Shown: positions 36,543-45,621, counted from the stretch's first letter. The stretch: 64,000 nt of DNA from an uncultured Christensenellaceae bacterium (GCA_910585195.1 CAJUCX010000001.1:124001-188000); one strand, 5' to 3'. A program made the numbers and translations. Notes: generated by a model not told the origin, from the letters alone.

Positions 36543-36572
36543 ATTTTAGCAAAAATTTTTGCTCTTATGCAA
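36543..36572 (-). promoter_or_regulatory. Promoter for the carbonic anhydrase gene
   Basis: TTGCAT (36567-36572) and TAAAAT (36543-36548) are separated by 18 bases. The spacer contains the perfect palindrome AGCAAAAATTTTTGCT (36548-36563), which gives an extended TGC before the -10. Confidence 0.55.
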
Positions 36573-36714
36573 CATATTTTTTAGCAAAGCCGCAACACTA
36601 TCTTTCATTTGCTTACGCTCGTTTTTATTTGACAAGGCTATTGACACTCGTCCGTATTGCCACTTTAAGCAAAAACTTTATTTAAGGCTTTCACCTCTTA
36701 CAGCGCAATTACTT

Positions 36715-39354
36715 TTACTTTCTCGGGTTTGCAATATTCGCCTGTGCTGCCGCAAGTCTTGCGAGCGGTACGCGGTAAGGCGAGCAAGAAACGTAGTCAA
36801 GCCCTGCATTGTGGAAGAACTCTACCGAACTAGGGTCGCCGCCGTGTTCTCCGCAGACGCCCAAGTGAATATCCTTTCTTGTTTCTCTGCCGAGTTTTGC
36901 CGCCATTTTAACCAATCTGCCTACGCCTATTTGGTCAACGCGTGCAAACGGGTCGTTTTCGAAAATCTTTTGCGCGTAATAGTCTTCCAAAAATTTGCCT
37001 GCGTCGTCGCGTGAGAAAGCAAAAGTCGTTTGAGTGAGGTCGTTTGTACCGAAACTGAAAAATTCTGCCTGTTTTGCAATTTCGTCTGCAGTAAGAGCCG
37101 CACGCGGAACTTCTATCATAGTTCCGACGAGATATTTAATTTCTACGCCCTTTTCTTTCATAACGGTTTTTGCCGTTTGGTCTACTACGTTTTTAACGAA
37201 AGCCAACTCTTTAACTTCGCCTACCAACGGAATCATAATTTCAGGTATGATGTTCCATTTCTTTTCTTTATTTACGTTTATGGCAGCCTCGATTACAGCT
37301 CTTGTTTGCATTTCCGCAATTTCAGGGTAAGTTATGGAAAGTCTGCAACCGCGGTGTCCAAGCATTGGGTTGAACTCGTGCAAAGAAGTTACCGTTTCTT
37401 TAATTTCTTCAAAAGTCAAGCCCATATCTTTTGCGAGTTCTGCCATTTCTTCGTCGGTGTGCGGCAAAAATTCGTGGAGAGGCGGGTCAAGGAAGCGAAT
37501 AGTAACAGGTCTGCCTTCCATCGCCTTGTAAATACCTTCGAAGTCGCCTCTTTGCATAGGCAAAATCTTAGCCAAAGCGGCTTTTCTGCCTTCTACGGTT
37601 TTTGAGACAATCATCTCTCTTACAGCCATAATTCTGTCTGCCTCGAAGAACATATGTTCCGTACGGCAAAGACCGATGCCCTCCGCGCCGAACTCAACTG
37701 CTTTTGCAGCGTCCTTAGGCGTGTCTGCATTTGTGCGTACGTGCAACGCTCTGTATTTGTCAGCCCACTTCATAACGACGTCAAAGTCGCCGCTTATTTT
37801 AGGCTCGACCGTCTTGATTGCACAGTCGTAAATTTTACCGGTGTTGCCGTCGAAGGAAATTACGTCGCCTTCCTTAAAAATCTTGCCGTTTAAGGTAAAG
37901 CAGCCGTTTTCTTCGTCAACTATAAGGTCGTTGCAGCCTGCAACGCAGCAAGCGCCCATACCGCGGGCAACGACAGCTGCGTGAGAAGTTCTGCCGCCGC
38001 GGGCCGTCAATACGCCTTGCGAAACAGCCATACCTTCTATATCTTCCGGAGAAGTTTCCAAACGAACGATAACGACTTTTTCTCCCGCTTGTGCTTTTGC
38101 TATTGCTTTTTCGGCAGTCAAATATGCTTTGCCGCAAGCAGCGCCCGGAGCGGCTGCCAAACCGCTTGCTATATCGTGCCCCTCTTTATTTTTTGTTTTG
38201 AGTTCATCAGCGTCGAATTGCGGGTGGAGCAATGCGTCTATATGCGCAGGCTCTATTTTCATCAATGCTTCCTGTTCAGTCCATCTGCCTTCTTTAACAA
38301 AGTCTATTGCAATGCGCAAAGCGGCGTTGGCTGTTCTTTTGCCGTTTCTCGTTTGCAGCATATAAAGTTTGCCCTTTTCGATAGTAAACTCCATATCTTG
38401 CATATCATTGTAGTGGTCTTCCAAAATTTTGCAGATTTCATTAAACTGCTTAAACACCGCCGGGTTTTGCTCTGCCAAATCCTGAATGCTGCTAGGCGTC
38501 CTTACGCCTGCAACTACGTCCTCGCCCTGCGCGTTCATAAGATATTCGCCGTAGAGTTGATTTTCGCCAGTTGCAGGGTCGCGCGTAAACGCAACGCCGG
38601 TGCCGCAGTCGTCGCCCATATTGCCGAATACCATCGACTGAACGTTAACGGCAGTGCCCCAACTTGACGGAATGTTGTTCATACGGCGGTAGTAAATTGC
38701 GCGCTCGTTGTCCCAAGAACGGAATACCGCAAGAATTGCCTCCATAAGTTGTTCCGTCGGGTCTTGAGGGAAGTCAACGCCTTTTTCCTGTTTGTAAAAT
38801 GCCTTAAAAAGTTTTACCAATTCTTTAAGGTCGTCGGCGTTAAGCTCCGTGTCGAGTTTTACGCCCTTTTTGTCTTTCATTTCGTCGATAATCTTTTCAA
38901 ATCTTTTTTTGGAAAGACCCATAACGACGTCGGAAAACATCTGTATAAATCTGCGGTAAGAGTCGTAAGCAAACCTAGGGTTGTTTGTAAGTTTTGCAAC
39001 AACCTCAACAACTTCGTCGTTTAAGCCTAAGTTAAGTATTGTATCCATCATACCCGGCATTGATGCTCTCGCGCCCGAACGAACGGAAACAAGCAGCGGA
39101 TTTTTATTGTCGCCGAATTTTTTGCCCGTCAATTTTTCCAACTTAGCCAAAGAAGAAAAAATTTGCTTTTTTACGTCGTCGGACAAAACCTGCCCTTCGT
39201 TGTAATATTTGGTGCAAACTTCCGTAGTGATGGTAAAGCCCTGAGGAACAGGCAAACCGAGATTGCTCATTTCCGCAAGGTTTGCGCCCTTGCCGCCGAG
39301 CAGTTCTCTCATCGTGCCGTTTCCTTCGCTGAACATATAAACAAATTTGTTCAT
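36715..39354 (-). CDS. ppdK: Pyruvate, phosphate dikinase
   Basis: Interconverts ATP, phosphate and pyruvate with AMP, pyrophosphate and phosphoenolpyruvate; in anaerobic clostridia it can serve glycolysis or gluconeogenesis. The 879-residue protein has the full three-domain plan: the N-terminal ATP-grasp domain (GGKGANLAEMSNLGLPVPQGF), the swivelling phosphohistidine domain with GGRTSHAAVVARGMG (catalytic His near residue 456), and the C-terminal PEP-binding barrel with GIGLCRTEHMFF and CGEHGGDPSS. The ATG follows AAGGAG. It appears monocistronic; a promoter with TTGATT and TAAAAT 17 bases apart can be read upstream. The predicted regulator (DUF299 type) is not in the window. Confidence 0.98.
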   Translation of the reverse strand: MNKFVYMFSEGNGTMRELLGGKGANLAEMSNLGLPVPQGFTITTEVCTKYYNEGQVLSDDVKKQIFSSLAKLEKLTGKKFGDNKNPLLVSVRSGARASMPGMMDTILNLGLNDEVVEVVAKLTNNPRFAYDSYRRFIQMFSDVVMGLSKKRFEKIIDEMKDKKGVKLDTELNADDLKELVKLFKAFYKQEKGVDFPQDPTEQLMEAILAVFRSWDNERAIYYRRMNNIPSSWGTAVNVQSMVFGNMGDDCGTGVAFTRDPATGENQLYGEYLMNAQGEDVVAGVRTPSSIQDLAEQNPAVFKQFNEICKILEDHYNDMQDMEFTIEKGKLYMLQTRNGKRTANAALRIAIDFVKEGRWTEQEALMKIEPAHIDALLHPQFDADELKTKNKEGHDIASGLAAAPGAACGKAYLTAEKAIAKAQAGEKVVIVRLETSPEDIEGMAVSQGVLTARGGRTSHAAVVARGMGACCVAGCNDLIVDEENGCFTLNGKIFKEGDVISFDGNTGKIYDCAIKTVEPKISGDFDVVMKWADKYRALHVRTNADTPKDAAKAVEFGAEGIGLCRTEHMFFEADRIMAVREMIVSKTVEGRKAALAKILPMQRGDFEGIYKAMEGRPVTIRFLDPPLHEFLPHTDEEMAELAKDMGLTFEEIKETVTSLHEFNPMLGHRGCRLSITYPEIAEMQTRAVIEAAINVNKEKKWNIIPEIMIPLVGEVKELAFVKNVVDQTAKTVMKEKGVEIKYLVGTMIEVPRAALTADEIAKQAEFFSFGTNDLTQTTFAFSRDDAGKFLEDYYAQKIFENDPFARVDQIGVGRLVKMAAKLGRETRKDIHLGVCGEHGGDPSSVEFFHNAGLDYVSCSPYRVPLARLAAAQANIANPRK

Positions 39355-39452
39355 AAAACACTCCTTAAAATAAATTTCATTTGAATGATTGTGCGATATT
39401 CATTTTAATGTAAAAACGAGAAAAAATCAAACAGATTGCAGCCACTTTGAAA

Positions 39453-39484
39453 TAAAAAAAGACGGCTTTTTTTGTATGCCGTCT
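39453..39484 (-). terminator. Terminator of the yqfC-recO operon
   Basis: On the minus strand AGACGGC (39478-39484) pairs with GCCGTCT (39460-39466) and is followed by seven T. The left arm overlaps the recO stop codon. Confidence 0.88.
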
Positions 39485-40214
39485 AAAACTGTAAAATTTG
39501 ATTGATACTGTTTATTTTTTGAAAGTTTTGCTTAAATACCCCGTCCAAAAACGAAAGCGTTTTTTTAAGTAAAATATCGCCGCATTTGTACGTATATAAT
39601 CTGTCGTCGGGAAGCGCGTCTATATTGCAAAGCGCCTTTCTTACGCTCTCGTCGATAGGCGCCGCAAACTGCGTAGCGCAGTTGCCGCACAGCACCCCGC
39701 CGTCGGAAAAATCGAAATAAGCATTGCCGTCGATTTTTTTGCCGCACTCTGCGCACCTATCGAAACAGAGTTTTTGCCCGAAGTTTTCAAAAACCTTCAA
39801 TGCGAACTTTACCAACAGTGTTTTTGCGTCGGTCTTCTTTTCCGCAAGGTTTTTGAGCATCTTTACCGTTTCCCAAAACAGCAGTTCGTTAGGTTGATTT
39901 TCTTCTATAAAAGCGGACACTATTTCCAACACGGCGCAGCCGCAATAAAACCCGTCTATATCTTGTCTGATTTCGAAAAAACCGGAAATCTCGCTGCAAT
40001 TTGTTACCGTTGCCATTTCGCCGCGAAAAACAAGCGTAAACTCAGCAAAACAAAAAGGCTCGCCCGCAAATTTGAGTTTTGCGGCAGCCTTCTTAACGCC
40101 TTTCAGCACGGCGGAAATTTTGCCTTCCGACGGCGAAAATAAATATACTATCTTGTCGTTGTCTCTAAAATCTTTTGCTTTAAGTACGATAGCATCGGTA
40201 ACTTTTTCAATCAT
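39483..40214 (-). CDS. recO: DNA repair protein RecO
   Basis: A recombination mediator that helps RecR load RecA on SSB-coated DNA and anneals strands. The 243-residue protein has an N-terminal OB fold (TDAIVLKAKDFRDNDKIVYLFSPSEGKISAVLKGVKK), a helical middle, and a zinc finger with CAECGKK and LCGNC, as in other Bacillota RecO. The ATG at 40214 gives the usual N terminus. It has only a weak ribosome binding site, and its first eight bases overlap the yqzL end, so translation is probably coupled to yqzL. Confidence 0.94.
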   Translation of the reverse strand: MIEKVTDAIVLKAKDFRDNDKIVYLFSPSEGKISAVLKGVKKAAAKLKFAGEPFCFAEFTLVFRGEMATVTNCSEISGFFEIRQDIDGFYCGCAVLEIVSAFIEENQPNELLFWETVKMLKNLAEKKTDAKTLLVKFALKVFENFGQKLCFDRCAECGKKIDGNAYFDFSDGGVLCGNCATQFAAPIDESVRKALCNIDALPDDRLYTYKCGDILLKKTLSFLDGVFKQNFQKINSINQILQF

Positions 40215-40305
40215 TATCTTTAAGTCGTTTATACAAACAATAGTAAGCGGGGTTTCCCGTTTCTTCAAACAACTTCCAAACAACATCTGCATCGCGATAT
40301 TCCAT
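40207..40305 (-). CDS. yqzL: YqzL-like small protein
   Basis: A 32-codon gene with the strong ribosome binding site GGGAGGTG. The peptide begins MEYRDADVVWKLFEETGNP and ends in AYYCLYKRLKDND. The pattern W-K-x-F-x-x-T-G-N, with an aromatic-rich segment then K-x-x-x, matches the YqzL family, which in Bacillota sits between era and recO exactly as here. The function is unknown. The stop codon TGA overlaps the start of recO. The combination of family pattern, position, start signal and overlap makes it a real gene despite its size. Confidence 0.85.
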   Translation of the reverse strand: MEYRDADVVWKLFEETGNPAYYCLYKRLKDND

Positions 40306-40379
40306 ACTCACACCTCCCGATATAAGTATGTCCACAAAAACCGTTGTTTATCACCTCGGCACGTCGAAATATTTGAAAG

Positions 40380-41282
40380 TTAAAGTTCTTTTTTGTCGTA
40401 ACCTATCTCGCGCAGCATAAAATCGCTGTTGCGCCAATCTTCCTTTATCTTTACCCACAACGCAAGGTAAACTTTGCTTTGAAGCATTTTTTCTATACTC
40501 TCTCTTGCGTAAGAACCAATCTGTTTAAGCATTTTGCCCTGCTTGCCTATAACGATAGGTTTGTGGCTGGATTTTTCTACTATAATATTTGCGTCTATGT
40601 CCCAAAGTTTGCGCCCTTTGTCGTACTCCATTTTGTTTATGGTAACGCCGACGCCGTGCGGAATTTCATTGTCGCAAAGCAGCAAAATCTTTTCTCTTAT
40701 GATTTCCGTAACCAAAAATCTCTGCGATTTGTCGGTAACGTCATCGTCGTCGAAATACTTTACGGTATCGGTAAGATATTTTTTCAACCCGTCTTTAAGC
40801 GCGTCTATATTTTTATTGCGCTTTGCGGATACGCAATAAATTTCTTTGACAAACGGCAAACTGTTTAGTTTGTTCAACTCTTCCATAAGTTTTTCCGGCT
40901 GACAGATATCCGTCTTTGTAACGACCGCAACCATTGGCGAGTTTTTAGCACCGTATTTTTGCATAAGCGCCAAATCGTCGTCGCTTATGCCTTTGTGTCC
41001 GTCGGTAACGTATACTACGCAATCGACGTCTCTCACGCCGCTGTCAATGCTCTTTTCCATATATTGACCGAGGGTGTTTTTCGGTTTGATAATGCCCGGC
41101 ATATCCACAAACACCATCTGACAGTCGTCTTGCGTCCAAATGCCCAAAACTTTGTTGCGCGTAGTTTGCGGTTTGGGGCTGACGATTGAAACTTTTTGCC
41201 TTATAAGCGAGTTTAACAAAGTCGATTTGCCGGCGTTAGGCTTGCCCACCAATGCGAGAAAACCCGATTTGAAATTTTCCAT
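40380..41282 (-). CDS. era: GTPase Era
   Basis: Binds 16S rRNA and assists 30S subunit maturation. The 300-residue protein has the GTPase domain with G1 GKPNAGKST (13-21), the QTTRNK switch I signature, G3 DMPG (60-63) and G4 TKTD (122-125), followed by the C-terminal KH domain with VIGKQGKMLKQIGSYARESIE. Usual Era has DTPG and NKxD at these places. TKxD is used by other TRAFAC GTPases such as EngB, so guanine recognition should be kept. The ATG follows GGGAGATAAA, directly after the ybeY stop. Confidence 0.97.
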   Translation of the reverse strand: MENFKSGFLALVGKPNAGKSTLLNSLIRQKVSIVSPKPQTTRNKVLGIWTQDDCQMVFVDMPGIIKPKNTLGQYMEKSIDSGVRDVDCVVYVTDGHKGISDDDLALMQKYGAKNSPMVAVVTKTDICQPEKLMEELNKLNSLPFVKEIYCVSAKRNKNIDALKDGLKKYLTDTVKYFDDDDVTDKSQRFLVTEIIREKILLLCDNEIPHGVGVTINKMEYDKGRKLWDIDANIIVEKSSHKPIVIGKQGKMLKQIGSYARESIEKMLQSKVYLALWVKIKEDWRNSDFMLREIGYDKKEL

Positions 41283-41283
41283 T

Positions 41284-41760
41284 TTATCTCCCTATTCCGC
41301 AAGCAGACAAAATACTTTGCGCCGCGTCGTTCATTTCTCTTTCGTCGTCGGGCTCTATGTGGTCAAAACCCAACAAATGCAGCAAACCGTGCAAAAACAA
41401 AAATGCGTATTCTCTTTCAAGCGAGTGTCCGTATTCTTCCGCTTGGCTTTTTGCCACGTCTGCGCATATGAACACGTCGCCCAGATTTAATATACCCGTG
41501 CGGCAATCTGTCTCGTAAGGATAAAGACTTGCGTCTATAACCCCGTGTCCCGCATTGTCTATCGTAGGAAAACTCAACACGTCGGTTGACCGCTCTATAC
41601 CGCGGTATTGCGTATTGAGAGTGCGGATTTCGTCTTTATCAACAAACGTTACCACTGCGCCGAGGTTTTTTGGCTGCCCCAAAAACGAAATTGCCTGTTC
41701 CGCCACTTTGCGGAACAATTTTGCGCAGTTTTCAGGAGCGCGGTTCAGCAGCAACTTCAT
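41284..41760 (-). CDS. ybeY: Endoribonuclease YbeY
   Basis: A zinc-dependent RNase acting in 16S rRNA 3'-end maturation and ribosome quality control. The 158-residue protein has the signature HGLLHLLGFDH (H-x3-H-x5-H) and the upstream RSTDVLSFP and LGDVFIC strands. The ATG at 41760 is preferred, giving a normal length; a TTG nine codons earlier sits directly against a purine stretch. The start overlaps the end of the pgpH gene by 29 bases. Era follows immediately. Confidence 0.95.
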   Translation of the reverse strand: MKLLLNRAPENCAKLFRKVAEQAISFLGQPKNLGAVVTFVDKDEIRTLNTQYRGIERSTDVLSFPTIDNAGHGVIDASLYPYETDCRTGILNLGDVFICADVAKSQAEEYGHSLEREYAFLFLHGLLHLLGFDHIEPDDEREMNDAAQSILSACGIGR

Positions 41761-43168
41761 CTGTCTTTTGTTGGTCGGGATATGCAATCCTCTTGTGGTT
41801 TATGCCGATGTATACAGTAACTATTGTTTCTTTAATTATATTCAACTCGCGCATAGTTATATCGCAGTTGTCGAACTGATGATATTTAAGTCTGTCGTTG
41901 ATAAGGTTTGAAACTATAGTTTCTGCCTTCATTCTGTCGTCGACAGGCAATGCGCGCAACGCCGCTTCGCTGGCGTCGCAAATCATAAGTATTGCGGAAA
42001 TTTTGTTGCTAGGCGTAGGTCCGTCATAACGGAAGCCCGTGTCCTCCAAAATACCGTCGGTGTACTTTTGCGCCTTACTGTAAAAAAACTGTATAGGCAT
42101 AGTGCCGTGGTGCTCTTGAATATACATACTTACTTTTTCAGGCAAGTGATATTCTTTTGCCATAAGCATACCGTTGCTTACGTGTTTTTTTATGAGAGCA
42201 GTCGACAACTCCGGCGTGATTTCGTCGTGCGGATTATGCCCGTCCATTTGATTTTCCTTAAAATAAATAGGATTTTTAATTTTGCCTATGTCGTGATAAT
42301 ATGCCGCCGCGCGCGCAAGATACGGATTTTCGCTTATGGCGTTTGCGCAAGCCTCAGTATAGTTTGCAACGGTAAGGCAGTGGTTGAAAGTACCCGGCGC
42401 TTCTTCATACATTCTTTTCATCAGCGGCGCGCTTGTAGCCGTAAGTTCCGCCAAACGGAAATCAGTAACAAAATTGAATATGCTGTCCAAAATAGGAACG
42501 GCAAACCAAAACAGAGCCACCGACAAAAAGCCGCTCAACAAACTGTATATAGAAAGCATCAAAATATCTACGGGGTTAGCGCCTGCAAGCGCAAATAATA
42601 TATTGCATGCAAAAGTGCTGAGCGAAAGGATAATCGCCACCGCGAAATACTTTACTCTTTTGCGCTGCCTGCTCAACATAAAAGCAGAAATGATAGAAAG
42701 ACAAAGTCCTACGAAAAACGGCATAAATAAGTCCAATGTAACGCTGTCGACAGACATTGACTGCGCAAAAAACATTGACATTATGACAACAAACGCCGAC
42801 ATAAAGCCCGAGCGCTTACTTATTACCAAGCCGTTTGTCAATGCAATAAATGCATACGGCACGAGATAAGGCGACACGAATTTTTGAATTACGATATATA
42901 TGGCAAGTCCCAAAACCATAATTACGCTTAACGCATAAAGCTGTCGCGTCTCTTTAAGCGCGTCAATATTGACGCAATAAACGTACACACCCAAAACCAC
43001 TATGAGCAACAGATTCAAGCCGAAAAATCTTACGATTTCCCAGACGGTGTGCTCCTTTTCCATAACGTAAAGAAAATAACAAACGGCGCATATGACAACG
43101 TACAACACTGCCAATGCTATTATCGTCCGTATCAATTCTTTTTTTGTTAAATTAAATTTCTTAACCAT
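41732..43168 (-). CDS. PgpH-like cyclic-di-AMP phosphodiesterase lacking the extracellular domain
   Basis: A membrane HD-domain phosphodiesterase (7TMR-HD, YqfF/PgpH family) that in Bacillota degrades c-di-AMP. It has 478 residues, with seven to eight membrane helices in the first 230, then the HD domain: TFNHCLTVANYTEACANAI, YYHDIGKIKNPIYF (HD dyad), HKKH-like IKKHVSNG, QEHHGT and CDASEA. Full-length members have about 700 residues because an extracellular 7TMR-HDED domain follows the first helix. Here helix 1 (about 13-35) is followed almost directly by helix 2, so that domain is missing. The ATG follows GAGGA. It lies between phoH and ybeY as in other Bacillota. Confidence 0.92.
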   Translation of the reverse strand: MVKKFNLTKKELIRTIIALAVLYVVICAVCYFLYVMEKEHTVWEIVRFFGLNLLLIVVLGVYVYCVNIDALKETRQLYALSVIMVLGLAIYIVIQKFVSPYLVPYAFIALTNGLVISKRSGFMSAFVVIMSMFFAQSMSVDSVTLDLFMPFFVGLCLSIISAFMLSRQRKRVKYFAVAIILSLSTFACNILFALAGANPVDILMLSIYSLLSGFLSVALFWFAVPILDSIFNFVTDFRLAELTATSAPLMKRMYEEAPGTFNHCLTVANYTEACANAISENPYLARAAAYYHDIGKIKNPIYFKENQMDGHNPHDEITPELSTALIKKHVSNGMLMAKEYHLPEKVSMYIQEHHGTMPIQFFYSKAQKYTDGILEDTGFRYDGPTPSNKISAILMICDASEAALRALPVDDRMKAETIVSNLINDRLKYHQFDNCDITMRELNIIKETIVTVYIGINHKRIAYPDQQKTDEVAAEPRS

Positions 43169-43174
43169 TGTTCC

Positions 43175-44137
43175 TCACTGTTTCTTCTCTGCCTGTTGAT
43201 AGGCTTCGACGATTTTTTGCACCAAGGAGTGCCTTACGACGTCTTTTTGAGTAAGTCTTTTTATCGCAATACCCTCGACGTCTTTAAGTACGGTCATTGC
43301 GTGGCGCAAGCCGCTTTTTCTTTCCGGAGGCAAGTCCACCTGCGACAAATCGCCGGTGATGACCATTTTGCTTCCTTCGCCCAAACGGGTAAGAAACATT
43401 TTCATTTGTTCTCCCGTAGTGTTTTGGGCTTCGTCTAAAATCACAAAAGCATTGTTGAGAGTTCTGCCGCGCATATACGCCAGCGGCGCAATTTCGATTG
43501 CCCCTCGCTCCATCAGCTTTTGGTAATTTTCAAATCCAAACATTTCCTGCAACGCGTCGTATAAAGGCCGCAAATACGGGTTTACCTTTTCCTGCAAATC
43601 GCCCGGCAAAAAGCCGAGTTTTTCGCCTGCTTCGACGGCAGGACGAGTCAGAATAATTCTGTCCACTTCCTTGTTTTTGTAAGCGCTTGCCGCCATTGCC
43701 ACCGCAAGATAAGTCTTGCCAGTGCCCGCAGGTCCCTCGCCGAAAGCAATCGTGTTTTTCTTTATGGCGTCTACGTATTTCTTTTGACCTACGGTTTTGC
43801 TCTTTATCACTTTGCCGCGCGTAGTTACGGCAACCGCGTCGGTAAGCAAACTGTCGAGTTCTCCAAGTTTGCCTTTTACGGCAAGGTCGCAAACGTGTAT
43901 GACTTTAAGCACGTCTATTACGTCGCCCTTTACCGCGAGTTCGATAAGTTTGTCTATTGCCTGTTCCGCAAGCAAAACGTCTCCCTCGTCGCCGCAAATC
44001 TGTATGCTGCCGTTGCGGTTCATAAGTTTAACTTCAAACGCTTTTGCTATTTCGTTTGCATTTTCATCGAGATTGCCGAAGATTTTTGCAAGCGCGTCTA
44101 CGTCAGGTACTTCTACGGTTTTTATAAATTTAGACAA
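43175..44137 (-). CDS. phoH: PhoH-like ATPase
   Basis: A cytoplasmic ATPase, probably acting on RNA. The 320-residue protein has an N-terminal KH-like part, then the PhoH core with Walker A GPAGTGKTYLA (about residues 130-140), RPAVEAGEKLGFLPGDLQEKV, Walker B FVILDEAQNTT, and VITGDLSQVDLP. TTG at 44137 is chosen as the start because GGAGG lies seven bases before it; a TTG eight codons upstream has no such site. It lies between yqfD and pgpH. Confidence 0.94.
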   Translation of the reverse strand: MSKFIKTVEVPDVDALAKIFGNLDENANEIAKAFEVKLMNRNGSIQICGDEGDVLLAEQAIDKLIELAVKGDVIDVLKVIHVCDLAVKGKLGELDSLLTDAVAVTTRGKVIKSKTVGQKKYVDAIKKNTIAFGEGPAGTGKTYLAVAMAASAYKNKEVDRIILTRPAVEAGEKLGFLPGDLQEKVNPYLRPLYDALQEMFGFENYQKLMERGAIEIAPLAYMRGRTLNNAFVILDEAQNTTGEQMKMFLTRLGEGSKMVITGDLSQVDLPPERKSGLRHAMTVLKDVEGIAIKRLTQKDVVRHSLVQKIVEAYQQAEKKQ

Positions 44138-44204
44138 ACAGTTCCTCCGCGCACTTGACAAAGCAATTTCAACGCCTTGTCAAATACGTACTTTATGTAA
44201 AATA

Positions 44205-45329
44205 TTACGATTTTGCATATGTGTCAAGTCTTATTTCAACAAAAATTTCGGCAACAACCAAAACTCCGTTGTTATCTTTTATTTCGCGGTAAACCGCGTC
44301 GGTATGTTTTTTGCCGTCGAGTTTGCTTAAAGCATAAGACAGTGCTTCCTGTCTGCAACTCTCGCGAAAGTCGTCAAAATTTTGTTTGACCCTGTTTTCC
44401 TCCGCTCTGTAAACCGTTGTAGTGGTTATTGTTATCGGCAGCGGAAATAATTGCCTCATAGTACACTCGGTAATTTGATGAGCATATATTTGCCCCGTTT
44501 CTTCACCGCTGTCAAACCCCAAAAATTGCAGAGAGTGAAATCTTGTAAACTCTTCCGTCTTGACAAGTTGAGTTTTGTAGTCGTCAAATCGGCTTTCACC
44601 GGTTATACCTACCGTAGCGTAAACTTCGCCCACCGCGCAAACCGGCTCGGTACTGCCGTCGGGAAAAGTCCTCAACCCTTCTATAAGCAGCTGACCTTTT
44701 TTTACACTGTCGCCGACGTTTACTCTTGCCGTGCCGGAAATAAGCAGTATCCGCGAAATTACTCCGTCCTGCGTTGCGTAAATACTGTTGGGTTTTGTAT
44801 AATCTACGACTTCCGAAGGCGTTTCTTTTTGATAAACCGACACAAATACGGTGCAGCCTTTGACGGAAACTATCGCATAGTTTACGTTAGGCATTGCATT
44901 GCAAATTGCATTTTCCGCCGCGTCAAGTTGCAAACCGCTCTTTTGAGCACCCACCCAAAGTCCGTTGTCTTTTAGCGTTTGCTCGACTTCCGACTCACGC
45001 CCGTCGGCGTAAATCTCCACGCGCCAGACAAAGCCGCTTAAAAAAAATAGGCCGACGGTAAACACAAACATACACAAAATCAACGCGACCCTGCATTTGG
45101 CAAAGTCGGCCAATGCAGTCAACCCTTCCGTGCCTATTGTTTGTATATTATAACACTGTACAGGAAAAAAAGCAAGAGCATTGTCTTTTAGGTTGGCAGG
45201 CACCGACACAATCAAAACCTTTCTGTCGGGTCGTGATATATTTTTGGCAGTAATTCCGCTTTTAATCATTTTTCCCAGTTGCCTGTCCAAATTCAACCCT
45301 TCGATACGAAGTTTTACCCACGATTTCAT
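44205..45329 (-). CDS. yqfD: Sporulation protein YqfD
   Basis: A 374-residue membrane-bound sporulation protein. After an N-terminal cytoplasmic domain (KLRIEGLNLDRQLGKMIKSG, with IS-rich strand pairs) there is one membrane helix (about residues 80-105, ALILCMFVFTVGLFFLSGF), the segment VWRVEIYADGRESEVEQTLKDNGL and a large extracytoplasmic domain including VKKGQLLIEG. This matches the YqfD family, expressed in the mother cell in Bacillus. The ATG at 45329 has AAGGA upstream; a GTG nine bases earlier is too close to it. Presence implies an endospore-forming lineage. Confidence 0.92.
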   Translation of the reverse strand: MKSWVKLRIEGLNLDRQLGKMIKSGITAKNISRPDRKVLIVSVPANLKDNALAFFPVQCYNIQTIGTEGLTALADFAKCRVALILCMFVFTVGLFFLSGFVWRVEIYADGRESEVEQTLKDNGLWVGAQKSGLQLDAAENAICNAMPNVNYAIVSVKGCTVFVSVYQKETPSEVVDYTKPNSIYATQDGVISRILLISGTARVNVGDSVKKGQLLIEGLRTFPDGSTEPVCAVGEVYATVGITGESRFDDYKTQLVKTEEFTRFHSLQFLGFDSGEETGQIYAHQITECTMRQLFPLPITITTTTVYRAEENRVKQNFDDFRESCRQEALSYALSKLDGKKHTDAVYREIKDNNGVLVVAEIFVEIRLDTYAKS

Positions 45330-45363
45330 ATAAGCCACTTCCTTTTTATATCAATCGGCAAAA

Positions 45364-45621
45364 TCAAACTTGCTCTACCTTGTCGATTTTACCTTCCACA
45401 CAGGCAAAGCCTTTGGCAATAGTTTTTATGGAAAGATTTTCTCCGTAAATGCACAACAAGCCTTTTCCGTATACGAAGGAAACTTCAGTAAGGCTTACGG
45501 AAGAAACACTCTTTTGCCCCTCTACTATAACGGCATTTTCGCCGAGCACCGTATAACTGCGACTGAACAACTCTCTGTCTAATTTCAGTTTTTCCGCAAG
45601 GTCGCGCCATAAATTAGTCAT
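45364..45621 (-). CDS. yqfC: Sporulation protein YqfC
   Basis: An 85-residue protein of the YabP/YqfC family, a small beta-rich sporulation protein. The central stretch GENAVIVEGQKSVSSVSLTEVSFVYGKGLLCIYGENLSI matches the family pattern. AAAGGAG precedes the ATG. It is co-directional with yqfD, 34 bases upstream of it, as in Bacillus. A hairpin with a T-tract lies less than 40 bases before the start, so the transcript either begins right there or passes through it. Confidence 0.92.
   Translation of the reverse strand: MTNLWRDLAEKLKLDRELFSRSYTVLGENAVIVEGQKSVSSVSLTEVSFVYGKGLLCIYGENLSIKTIAKGFACVEGKIDKVEQV

Noticed and set aside
40380..41282. Era with TKTD in place of NKxD considered as an inactive GTPase
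   Set aside because: TKxD is used by active GTPases such as EngB, and all other G motifs and the KH domain are intact.
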